Shown here: one piece after another, positions 1-5,778 of the stretch
Layout: the number at the start of each line of letters is the position of its first letter
How positions within the stretch are numbered: position 1 is the first letter of the stretch
Assembly (NCBI GenBank): GCA_002369195.1
Contig: DFEW01000003.1
Coordinates: 8,115-15,443 of the forward strand
Direction of reading: 5' to 3'
Length of the DNA stretch: 7,329 bases
Source: Christensenella sp. UBA3792
GTDB lineage: Bacteria; Bacillota; Clostridia; Christensenellales; CAG-138
Translations under genes and position numbers: made by a program
The notes under the pieces: generated by a model
Databases searched by the model: none
The model's input: only the letters and a program-made list of their open reading frames with translations
Told to the model about the DNA's origin: nothing

Positions 1-46
1 AAGAGGAAAGCGCTCCTCAGAACGAAAAGAGGAAAACACTCCTCCG
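1..46. repeat. Two tandem copies of a short hairpin-forming unit
   Basis: Two copies of an 18-base motif start at 1 and 27, a period of 26 bases. They match at 16 of 18 positions, and both differences are G-to-A changes in the loop. Each copy contains GAGGA and TCCTC (3-7 with 14-18, and 29-33 with 40-44), which can pair to form a 5-bp stem with a 6-base loop. The array may continue beyond the left edge of the window. The function is unknown. It lies downstream of the murC terminator and could belong to the 3' end of a neighbouring gene or be a small intergenic repeat. Confidence 0.5.
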
Positions 47-63
47 TATAACTTTTTACCACG

Positions 64-91
64 AAAAAAGCCTCCCTGCGGAGGCTTTTTT
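64..91 (-). terminator. Intrinsic terminator of the murC end of the operon, probably bidirectional
   Basis: AAAAAAGCCTCC at 64-75 and GGAGGCTTTTTT at 80-91 form a perfect 12-bp inverted repeat around a 4-base loop (CTGC). The GC-rich 6-bp core is followed by six T residues in either direction. It begins about 10 bases after the murC stop codon, so it should end minus-strand transcripts. The symmetric A/T flanks mean it could also stop plus-strand transcription coming from the left of the window. Confidence 0.9.
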
Positions 92-101
92 GATACATAC
101 G

Positions 102-1466
102 TTACAGCAGCTTTTGCGACTGGCGGTACACGTCGCCGGAGCCGACCGTAATGACGATGTCGCCCGGTGCGGCGTGTTCGTCCAAATATGCGGCGATGGC
201 TTCGAACGTGCCGAGATACACCGCGTTATGTGTGCTCGCATTGATGCCCGCAACCATATCGCGCGCATGGACGATGCCGGTATCGACCTCTCTGCCGGGG
301 TAAATATCCGGCACGAGCACCTCGTCCGCGTCCGCAAAGCAGGTGACGTTCTCCGTAAAGAGCGTTCTGGCGCGGGTGTAGCTGTTGCACTGGAACACGC
401 AGAAGATGCGATTGTGCGGCACGTGCGTCGCCGCGGCGAGCGTTTCTTTGATCTCATTTGGATGATGCCCGTAATCGTGGAACACCTTGACGCCGTTCTT
501 CTCGCCCAGCAGCTCAAAGCGGCGGCTCGTGTTGCGGAAGCGCTCTAACGCGTCGGCGTACGCTTCAAATGCAACGCCGCACTGCTTGGCGGCCGCCCAC
601 GTCGCGATCGCGTTGATCACGTTGTGCCGTCCGGGGACGTGCAGCTGCACGCGGCCGAGCACTTCGCCGTGATCATACAGGTCGAACGAGGGCGAGCCGA
701 GCGCGTCGTAGCGGATGTCGCCCGCGTGATAATCGCCGCGATTGAGTCCGTACGTTTCCGCGTTATCGCCGAGCTCGGGCAGCAGATCGCGCACGTATGC
801 GTCGTCGGTGCAGCACAGGACCTTGCCGTCCTCCGGCACGAGCGCGATGAAGCGGCGGAACGCGTCGACGATGTGTTCGATGTCGCCGTAATAGTCCAGA
901 TGGTCATTGTCGATGTTGTTGATGATCGCGACCGTCGGCTTTAGGGTCAGAAAGCTTTCGACGTACTCGCACGCTTCGGTGATGAACAGATCGCTCCTGC
1001 CGAGCCGCACGCCGCCGCCCAGAAGATTCATATAGCCGCCGACATGTACCGTCGCGTCGAGGTTCGCCGCCTCGTTGACGAACGCGAGCATCGAGGTGAT
1101 CGTCGTCTTGCCGTGGCAGCCCGCAACCGCGACGACGTGATGAAAGCGCGCGGAAAGCTGTCCCAGAGCAACGCTCCGCTCAAGCTCGGGAATGCCGTGC
1201 TCGCGGCCGTAGGCACGTTCGGGATTGTCCGGCTTGATCGCCGCGGAATAGACGATCAGGTCCGCGTCCTTCGCCTGCTCGGCGCTGTGTCCGTAATAGA
1301 CGGTGATGCCGTCCTCTTCGACGCGATCGGTAAACTGCGTGTGTCCGCGATCGCTTCCCGTCACCTCATGCCCCTGCGCCTTTAAGATCCGCGCGATGCC
1401 GCTCATGCTGCATCCGCCGATTCCGATGAGATGAATCCGTTTTGCTTCGTCCAACGATGCCGTCAT
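102..1466 (-). CDS. murC: UDP-N-acetylmuramate--L-alanine ligase (MurC)
   Basis: This cytoplasmic ATP-dependent ligase adds L-alanine to UDP-N-acetylmuramic acid, the first step in building the peptidoglycan stem peptide. The product is 454 residues, normal for the family. Visible motifs are the N-terminal Rossmann-like segment GIGGCSMSGIA (about 15-25), the ATP-binding loop AGCHGKTTITS (115-125), TEACEYVESF (163-172) and NIDNDHLDYYGD (184-195) of the central domain, GRHNVINA (279-286), and DYGHHPNEIK (331-340) of the C-terminal domain. Two usual positions vary: GCHGKTT where GTHGKTT is common, and FQCNSYTRA (358-366) where FQPHxYxR is common. The ATG at 1466 is preferred over an upstream TTG at 1484 because AAGGG lies 7 bases before it (1474-1478). 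The gene has its own promoter-like sequence and ends at the 64-91 terminator. Confidence 0.93.
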   Translation of the reverse strand: MTASLDEAKRIHLIGIGGCSMSGIARILKAQGHEVTGSDRGHTQFTDRVEEDGITVYYGHSAEQAKDADLIVYSAAIKPDNPERAYGREHGIPELERSVALGQLSARFHHVVAVAGCHGKTTITSMLAFVNEAANLDATVHVGGYMNLLGGGVRLGRSDLFITEACEYVESFLTLKPTVAIINNIDNDHLDYYGDIEHIVDAFRRFIALVPEDGKVLCCTDDAYVRDLLPELGDNAETYGLNRGDYHAGDIRYDALGSPSFDLYDHGEVLGRVQLHVPGRHNVINAIATWAAAKQCGVAFEAYADALERFRNTSRRFELLGEKNGVKVFHDYGHHPNEIKETLAAATHVPHNRIFCVFQCNSYTRARTLFTENVTCFADADEVLVPDIYPGREVDTGIVHARDMVAGINASTHNAVYLGTFEAIAAYLDEHAAPGDIVITVGSGDVYRQSQKLL

Positions 1467-1501
1467 ACTGTTTCCCTTCCCCAATGCCTTCGATTCTGTA
1501 T

Positions 1502-1530
1502 AGTATACGCGAACGCTGTCGAAAATGCAA
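1502..1530 (-). promoter_or_regulatory. Sigma-A-type promoter upstream of murC
   Basis: On the minus strand, TTGCAT (1525-1530, -35) and TATACT (1502-1507, -10) are separated by exactly 17 bases. The start of transcription would fall near 1495, giving a leader of about 30 bases before the murC ATG. The site fills most of the 67-base gap between the HIT stop codon and murC. murC is therefore probably expressed independently as well as by readthrough. No terminator is visible in the gap. Confidence 0.65.
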
Positions 1531-1533
1531 CGG

Positions 1534-1869
1534 TCAGTTGTCCCACTTTAAGGTCTTGCCGCCGAGCAGATGCAGATGCAGATGCGGTACGCTCTGTCCC
1601 GCATCCGCGCCGACATTCGTGATCAGCCGGTATCCGGTCTTGTCCAGCCCGTTCTCGACCGCGATCTTCTGCGCGACCTCGAACATGTGACCCAAAAGCG
1701 CGTCGTCGCTGCGGGTAAGCGCATGCGCGCTTTCGATGTGCGCCTTAGGGATCACGAGGATATGCACCGGCGCCTGCGGTGCGATGTCGTGAAACGCGTA
1801 AACCGTCTCGTCCTCGTACGCCTTTTTAGAGGGGATCTCTCCCGCTGCAATCTTACAGAATAAACACAT
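1534..1869 (-). CDS. HIT-family nucleotide-binding protein (HinT-like), internal start within the mtaB frame
   Basis: From the ATG at 1869 the 111 residues make a complete bacterial histidine-triad protein of the normal family length. It begins MCLFCKIAAGEIPSKK and carries PKAHI (41-45) and the catalytic triad PHLHLHLLGG with H96, H98 and H100. C2 and C5 with H44 may form the zinc site seen in some members. Family members hydrolyse phosphoramidates and adenylates such as aminoacyl-AMP; the substrate here is not known. A strong GGGAGG (1878-1883) lies 8 bases before this ATG, which argues that HIT is translated by itself even though the mtaB frame reads straight into it. A HIT gene directly after mtaB is a familiar clostridial arrangement. 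Confidence 0.8.
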   Translation of the reverse strand: MCLFCKIAAGEIPSKKAYEDETVYAFHDIAPQAPVHILVIPKAHIESAHALTRSDDALLGHMFEVAQKIAVENGLDKTGYRLITNVGADAGQSVPHLHLHLLGGKTLKWDN

Positions 1870-3147
1870 GCTGTTTTCCTCCCGTTTCGTTATTCCGATC
1901 GCGGTCGTTCCCTCCCGCGAAACAAGCTTGACCCGTACCGTCTCGCCGCATGCGCCGTCGCAGCGCACGCGCACGTAGTTGCCGGTGTATCCGGTGCCGT
2001 CGTCCTCCATGATGACGGTCGCCTCCGTTCCGATCTGCGCGTCGATAAACGATTCTTCCATCCGTTCACCGATCGCAATCAGCTCCCTTGCACGCGCTTC
2101 CTTGACCGCGCGCGTCAGATGCCCGTCCATCGCATCCGCTTTGGTGCCTTTGCGGCGTGAATACGGAAACACGTGGATGCGTGCAAAGCCGATCTCCCGC
2201 AAAAATGCCGCGGTCTCCCGATGCTCCGCCTCCGTCTCGCCGACAAAGCCCGCGATCACGTCCGTGGTGATCGCCGCGTCCGGCATACAGGCGCGGATGC
2301 GCTCGACCGCCGCGCGGTATTCCGCCGTCGTATACCGGCGGTTCATGCGCTGTAACACCGTGTCGGACCCGCTTTGCAGCGCCAGATGGAACTGTCTGCA
2401 GAGCGTGCGGCTGCCGCTTGCAACCGCCAAAAACCGATCGGTGATCACGCGCGGCTCCAGCGAGCCGAGCCGCAGGCGCTCGATGCCCGAGATCGAATCC
2501 GCGAGCAGGATCAGGTCGGAAAGCTCCGGCTTGTCCTTTAGATCGATTCCGTACAGCGAAAGCTGGATGCCGGTGAGCACCACCTCGCGATACCCGTTTT
2601 GGGCGAGCGTTTCCATCTCGCGCCGCGTGCTTTCGAGCGTTCGCGAGCGCAGCGCGCCGCGGGCGAACGGAATGATGCAGTAGCTGCAGAAGCTGTTGCA
2701 CCCGTCCTGCACCTTAAGCGTCGCGCGGGTGCGGCTGTCGTGCTGTGCGGAAAGCTCCTCGAACGTTTTGCGCAGGAACGGCTTTTCCAGCTCCGCCACA
2801 AACGGCGCGCGCATCGCTTCTTCGACGTAGCGAACGATGTCCTTGCGTCCGTCGGTGCCGAGAACGAGCGATACGCCTTCCAGTTTGGCGACCGCGTCCT
2901 TTCGAACCTCGGCGTAACAGCCGACCGCCGCGATCAATGCGCCGGGATTTCGGCGGTGCGCCTGCGAAATGATCTGCCGCGATTTTTTATCGCTGATCTG
3001 CGTGACCGTGCAGGTGTTGACGATGTACGCATCCGCGACGTCCTCAAACGGCACGACCGTGTGTCCCGCCGCTCTGAACAGCTCCTCCATCGCCTGCGTT
3101 TCATAATGGTTGACCTTGCAGCCGAGCGTATAGAATGCAACGTTCAC
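1534..3147 (-). CDS. mtaB: tRNA t6A37 methylthiotransferase MtaB, fused in frame to a HIT-family domain
   Basis: MtaB is a radical-SAM enzyme that converts t6A to ms2t6A at position 37 of tRNAs reading ANN codons. The open frame is 537 residues. Residues 1-426 are a full-length MtaB and residues 427-537 a complete HIT protein. The N-terminal UPF0004 domain begins with TLGCKVNHYETQAM, and its cluster cysteines are C10, C46 and C77. The radical-SAM CxxxCxxC is at C150, C154 and C157 (GCNSFCSYC). A C-terminal TRAM domain covers about 360-420 (TGNYVRVRC, TVRVKLVSREG). No stop codon separates TRAM from HIT. The linker KREENS is encoded by the ribosome binding site of the HIT gene. The start is GTG at 3147, overlapping the rsmE stop by four bases (GTGA), with GGTGGAG just upstream. 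Both the fusion and a separately started HIT protein could be made. A sequencing or assembly error, or a recent stop loss, remains possible. Confidence 0.9.
   Translation of the reverse strand: MNVAFYTLGCKVNHYETQAMEELFRAAGHTVVPFEDVADAYIVNTCTVTQISDKKSRQIISQAHRRNPGALIAAVGCYAEVRKDAVAKLEGVSLVLGTDGRKDIVRYVEEAMRAPFVAELEKPFLRKTFEELSAQHDSRTRATLKVQDGCNSFCSYCIIPFARGALRSRTLESTRREMETLAQNGYREVVLTGIQLSLYGIDLKDKPELSDLILLADSISGIERLRLGSLEPRVITDRFLAVASGSRTLCRQFHLALQSGSDTVLQRMNRRYTTAEYRAAVERIRACMPDAAITTDVIAGFVGETEAEHRETAAFLREIGFARIHVFPYSRRKGTKADAMDGHLTRAVKEARARELIAIGERMEESFIDAQIGTEATVIMEDDGTGYTGNYVRVRCDGACGETVRVKLVSREGTTAIGITKREENSMCLFCKIAAGEIPSKKAYEDETVYAFHDIAPQAPVHILVIPKAHIESAHALTRSDDALLGHMFEVAQKIAVENGLDKTGYRLITNVGADAGQSVPHLHLHLLGGKTLKWDN
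1878..1883 (-). promoter_or_regulatory. Internal ribosome binding site for the HIT protein
   Basis: GGGAGG on the minus strand lies 8 bases upstream of the HIT ATG at 1869. It is among the strongest Shine-Dalgarno sequences in the window, yet it sits inside the continuous mtaB-HIT frame, where it is translated as part of the linker. It supports an ancestral separate HIT gene and possible dual expression. Confidence 0.75.
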
Positions 3148-3860
3148 GGCTCCACCTCGTACATGATCTGCGCAAGCATCGCCATGCCGGCGGTCTCGGT
3201 GCGCAGAATGCGCGTGCCGAGCGACACCGACGTCGCGCCGCGCGTTGTGAGAATCGCGATCTCCTCCTCGGAAAAACCGCCCTCCGGTCCGATCACGATC
3301 GCGATGGTTTTGTGCGCGCCGCTTCTGAGCGCCTGCTTTAAGGAAACCGTGTGCTCGTTTTCATAGGCGACCAGCACCGTATCGAACGCGGAAAAGTCGA
3401 GCGATTTGAGCGGTTCGGGCAGCGCTACGACGGGAACGATCCCGCGGCGGCTCTGCTTTGCGGCTTCCTCGCTGACGCGCTGCCAGCGCTCGATGCGTCC
3501 TTCATACGGGGGTTTCAGAACGACGACGCAGCGCTCCGACTGCACCGGCACGAATCCGCACGCGCCGAGCTCGACGCATTTTTGGATGATCGTTTCCATC
3601 TTGCCCGCCTTCGGGAGGCATTGAAAGAGCGTGACCGAAACGTCCGGCTCGCTCTTTGCCCTGCGCCACGGCTGCGTTTCGAAGGTCACCGCGTCCGGCG
3701 CGATCGCAGAAATCGATGCGTCGCACTCGTTTCCCTGCCCGTCGCAAAGCTGCACGCAGTCCCCGATCCTGAGCCGGAGCACGCGCGAGATGTGCTTGAC
3801 GTCCTCACCGCGCACGGCGGCGGTATGCGCCTGAATGTCGCTTGTAAAAAACCGATGCAT
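3144..3860 (-). CDS. rsmE: 16S rRNA (uracil-1498-N3)-methyltransferase RsmE
   Basis: RsmE methylates N3 of U1498 in 16S rRNA of the 30S subunit, using S-adenosylmethionine. The 238 residues match the family length. The N-terminal PUA-like RNA-binding part covers about 1-70 (MHRFF, HISRVLRLRIGD). The rest is a SPOUT (trefoil-knot) domain with EEAAKQSRR (131-139), IGPEGGFSEEE (190-200) and SLGTRILRTETA (213-224), the knot motifs that bind the methyl donor. The ATG follows the prmA stop after one base (TAAGATG), and the TGA overlaps the mtaB GTG by four bases. No good Shine-Dalgarno sequence is visible before the start, so translation probably depends on reinitiation by ribosomes finishing prmA. 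The order prmA-rsmE-mtaB matches yqeT-yqeU-yqeV of Bacillus subtilis. Confidence 0.94.
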   Translation of the reverse strand: MHRFFTSDIQAHTAAVRGEDVKHISRVLRLRIGDCVQLCDGQGNECDASISAIAPDAVTFETQPWRRAKSEPDVSVTLFQCLPKAGKMETIIQKCVELGACGFVPVQSERCVVVLKPPYEGRIERWQRVSEEAAKQSRRGIVPVVALPEPLKSLDFSAFDTVLVAYENEHTVSLKQALRSGAHKTIAIVIGPEGGFSEEEIAILTTRGATSVSLGTRILRTETAGMAMLAQIMYEVEP

Positions 3861-3861
3861 C

Positions 3862-4818
3862 TTATCTGCAAAGGAAGGCGTTCCAGCCCTCCGCCCGTTT
3901 GTGTTCTTCGACCGAAAAGCCCGCGTCGTTCAGCGCCTTTTTAACCTCGTCGACGCGCTCGTCGATGATGCCGGAAACGAGGAATACGCCGCCCGCCGCG
4001 ACCAGCGGACGCGCGATCGGTGCAAGCGCGATGATCACGTCCGCAACGATGTTTGCCGCCACGACCGGGTACTGCCCGGCGATCTTCTTCTGCAGGCGCG
4101 TATCGGAAAGGACGTTGCCGATCAGAACATGATAGTTGTCGCGTCCGATGCCGTTCATTTCAGCGTTCTCATAGGCGATCGACTCTGCGATCGGATCGAT
4201 GTCCACCGCCGTCGCTTCGGTTGCGCCTAAAAGCCGCGACGCGATCGAAAGGATGCCGCTGCCGCAGCCGAGATCGAGCATCGTGTCGCCCGCCTTTACG
4301 GTCTTTTCGAGAAACTCGAGGCACATGCGCGTGGTGTGATGCGCACCGGTGCCGAACGCCATGCCCGGATCGAGCTTCAAAACGATCCGGTCGGTCTGCG
4401 GCCTGTCCTCCCAGGACGGCAGCACCAGCAGGCGTGAGCCAATTTCAAGCGGCTTATAGTATTTCTTCCAGTTGTTCGCCCAGTCCTCCTCGTCGACCGA
4501 AACGACGGTCATCACAAGCGTGCCGAGATCGACCGGAAGATCGAGCGTGCGCAGGCGTTCGATCGCCGCCTTCGCCGCTTCGACGGTCGGCAGGTTCTCC
4601 GGACAGTCCGCGACATAGCCCTTGACGCACGGCGTATCCGTGCCGATCTTGTCCATGTCGGCAAAGTCCCAGAAAATCGCCGCTTCCTTCAAAAACGCGT
4701 ATGCCTTTTCGTGACTTTCCTCGATCGAAAGACCGGTGATGCCGGCGCCGTTCAGCGCGGCGCACACCGAATCGATGCCCGCATCGGTCGTATAGACCGT
4801 CAGTTCCAACCACTTCAT
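3862..4818 (-). CDS. prmA: Ribosomal protein L11 methyltransferase PrmA
   Basis: PrmA uses S-adenosylmethionine to methylate several amino groups of ribosomal protein L11. The 318-residue product has an N-terminal L11-recognition domain (about 1-60), a linker, and a class I methyltransferase domain. Clear motifs are DEEDWANNWKKYYKP (109-123), LDPGMAFGTGAHHTT (149-163), motif I LDLGCGSG (181-188), AVDIDP (204-209) and AANIVAD (254-260). The ATG at 4818 is chosen because AGGAGAG (4825-4831) precedes it by 6 bases and the protein then begins MKWLELTVYT, as the family does. A longer frame from a TTG at 4875 would add 19 residues running through the promoter. In Bacillus the gene follows dnaJ; here it follows a UPF0489-like gene. 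rsmE begins one base after its stop codon. Confidence 0.94.
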   Translation of the reverse strand: MKWLELTVYTTDAGIDSVCAALNGAGITGLSIEESHEKAYAFLKEAAIFWDFADMDKIGTDTPCVKGYVADCPENLPTVEAAKAAIERLRTLDLPVDLGTLVMTVVSVDEEDWANNWKKYYKPLEIGSRLLVLPSWEDRPQTDRIVLKLDPGMAFGTGAHHTTRMCLEFLEKTVKAGDTMLDLGCGSGILSIASRLLGATEATAVDIDPIAESIAYENAEMNGIGRDNYHVLIGNVLSDTRLQKKIAGQYPVVAANIVADVIIALAPIARPLVAAGGVFLVSGIIDERVDEVKKALNDAGFSVEEHKRAEGWNAFLCR

Positions 4819-4846
4819 ACAAAACTCTCCTAAACGTGTTCGGTAC

Positions 4847-4875
4847 AGTATACCACTTTTACGGCGCGGATACAA
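4847..4875 (-). promoter_or_regulatory. Sigma-A-type extended -10 promoter upstream of prmA
   Basis: On the minus strand, TTGTAT (4870-4875) and TATACT (4847-4852) are 17 bases apart, and a TG one base before the -10 gives the extended form TGGTATACT. The predicted start is near 4840, leaving a leader of about 22 bases with the AGGAGAG ribosome binding site. The -35 lies inside the last codons of the UPF0489-like gene. The site implies that prmA-rsmE-mtaB-HIT can be expressed independently of that gene. Confidence 0.65.
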
Positions 4876-5584
4876 GGTCCATATACCGCGCGATCACGCC
4901 GATCAGCGCGTCGGCTTCCTTCGGCGCATAGCGTGGCGAATGCGCAAGGTTCATGCAGCAGAACGGCTCGCCCGCCCGATAGGCGAACGGATCGTCGTAC
5001 ACCGAGAGCGGGATCTCCGGCTCCCTGCCGTACTGCGCTTCGAACAGATCCGAGACGTACGAGCGAAGGCGGATCGGCCGATAGCCCGCGCCATCGCGGA
5101 CGCAGAAGGACGGCAGATCGGGGCGCGAGAACGGATCGCGCACGAGCGTCAGCGCATCGATCCAGCGGAACGCGAGCGCGAACAGCAGGTAGTTCGCTTC
5201 GTCAAGCTGCCGGTTTTCGTAATAGCGCATATACTCCTCGCGGCGATCGGGATGGATGCCGAGCACGCCGTTCAGCACGATGCCCGGACCCGGCTTTCCG
5301 ATGCCGAGGTCCGCGTGCGCGTCGACATGCACGACCGAGAACGGACGCGAAAGCAGTCCGCGGTCCATGCGATCCTTCCAGAACGCGATCGCACCGTCGT
5401 GCGTTTCGCTGATCATGCCGGGGATCGGATGCGCCGCGTCGAGCCCGAGATGCCGCTCCAGATAGTCGGCTACGGCCGCCTCGTCCCACGGCTTCGCCGC
5501 ATCGGATGCGGGTCGTTTTCCCTTCTCCGCAAGCGGACAGCAGTCGGTCAGAAAAAAGTCCAAATCGAGATCCAAAACCTTCAT
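4859..5584 (-). CDS. UPF0489-family-like protein with arginase-type metal motif
   Basis: This is a 241-residue soluble protein of unknown function, with no signal peptide or membrane segment. It begins MKVLDLDLDFFLTD, an acidic DxDxDFF motif typical of UPF0489 proteins (related to human C5orf22). It also has ETHDGA (60-65), VVHVDAHADLG (84-94) and NGVLGIHPD (105-113). DxHxD within VDAHADL resembles the metal-binding DAHTD of arginases and related deacetylase-fold enzymes, so a metal-dependent hydrolase is a reasonable guess; the substrate cannot be inferred. The first ATG is chosen because the acidic motif begins at residue 5 and no alternative start lies nearby. There is no properly spaced ribosome binding site: AGGG lies only 2 bases before the ATG, and the promoter -10 ends 6 bases before it. 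Family assignment is from recalled motifs. Confidence 0.65.
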   Translation of the reverse strand: MKVLDLDLDFFLTDCCPLAEKGKRPASDAAKPWDEAAVADYLERHLGLDAAHPIPGMISETHDGAIAFWKDRMDRGLLSRPFSVVHVDAHADLGIGKPGPGIVLNGVLGIHPDRREEYMRYYENRQLDEANYLLFALAFRWIDALTLVRDPFSRPDLPSFCVRDGAGYRPIRLRSYVSDLFEAQYGREPEIPLSVYDDPFAYRAGEPFCCMNLAHSPRYAPKEADALIGVIARYMDLVSAP

Positions 5585-5590
5585 GTCCCT

Positions 5591-5619
5591 ATTGTAGCCG
5601 TCTTTCGTGCGAAAAACAA
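5591..5619 (-). promoter_or_regulatory. Promoter of the UPF0489-like gene, predicting a leaderless mRNA
   Basis: On the minus strand, TTGTTT (5614-5619) and TACAAT (5591-5596) are 17 bases apart. Six bases (AGGGAC) separate the -10 from the ATG at 5584. Transcription should therefore begin at, or one or two bases before, the start codon. It is one arm of the divergent control region shared with ftsA. Confidence 0.6.
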
Positions 5620-5724
5620 GAAATTTTCATGCAATGGGCAGGGTTTGTTCTTTAAAATAATACATTTTTGTTACAATTCGGTGTTAAAATTTTCAAAACG
5701 GTCAAGAATGCGGCGGAAAAGTTG

Positions 5725-5753
5725 TTGCGACTTTGTAAATCCTTTGCTATAAT
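5725..5753 (+). promoter_or_regulatory. Strong sigma-A promoter of ftsA-ftsZ
   Basis: TTGCGA (5725-5730) and a perfect TATAAT (5748-5753) are separated by 17 bases, with TG at 5745-5746 making an extended -10. Transcription should begin near 5760, giving a leader of about 19 bases before the ftsA ATG, enough for the GGAGG site. This is the closest to consensus of the four promoters in the window. Confidence 0.8.
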
Positions 5754-5767
5754 ATAATTAACTTTGC

Positions 5768-5772
5768 GGAGG
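5768..5772 (+). promoter_or_regulatory. Ribosome binding site deciding the ftsA start
   Basis: GGAGG lies 6 bases before the ATG at 5779, the correct spacing. It lies inside the extension that would be read from the TTG at 5764 and abuts the ATG at 5773, so those starts are unlikely. Confidence 0.8.
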
Positions 5773-5778
5773 ATGAGG

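Larger units (their letters stand above)
5585..5778. other. Divergent AT-rich intergenic control region
   Basis: This stretch of about 194 bases separates the minus-strand group from the plus-strand ftsAZ genes. It holds the UPF0489-like promoter at its left end and the ftsA promoter at its right. Between them, roughly 5620-5724, lies distinctly AT-rich sequence (for example TTTAAAATAATACATTTTTG and GTTAAAATTTTC). I see no gene, riboswitch or terminator in it. It may bind a regulator or act as an upstream activating element. Confidence 0.6.

Noticed and set aside
1..46. Possible CRISPR repeats
   Set aside because: There are only two imperfect 18-base copies with an 8-base gap and no spacer-like unique sequence of suitable length.
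1467..1484. TTG start adding six residues (MGKGNS) to MurC
   Set aside because: The extension is made of the GGGGAAGGG ribosome binding region, which is ideally placed for the ATG at 1466.
1979..3366. Plus-strand open frames opposite mtaB and rsmE (1979-2683 and 2599-3366)
   Set aside because: The minus-strand proteins have full domain sets with catalytic motifs. The plus-strand products are arginine- and serine-rich without recognisable domains.
4819..4875. TTG start adding 19 residues to PrmA
   Set aside because: It runs through the promoter and ribosome binding site, overlaps the upstream gene's end, and adds residues not typical of PrmA.
5645..5677. Second plus-strand promoter TTGTTC with TACAAT
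   Set aside because: The spacing is 21 bases, too long for a sigma-A promoter, and the downstream TTGCGA-TATAAT pair is far better.
4940..5752. 270-codon plus-strand open frame opposite the UPF0489-like gene and the divergent promoter region
   Set aside because: The composition is arginine-rich and low in complexity, with no motif, and it crosses the ftsA promoter. It is a shadow of the minus-strand gene.
5764..5778. Upstream TTG (5764) or ATG (5773) start for FtsA
   Set aside because: GGAGG at 5768-5772 has correct spacing only for the ATG at 5779, after which the protein begins like other FtsA proteins.
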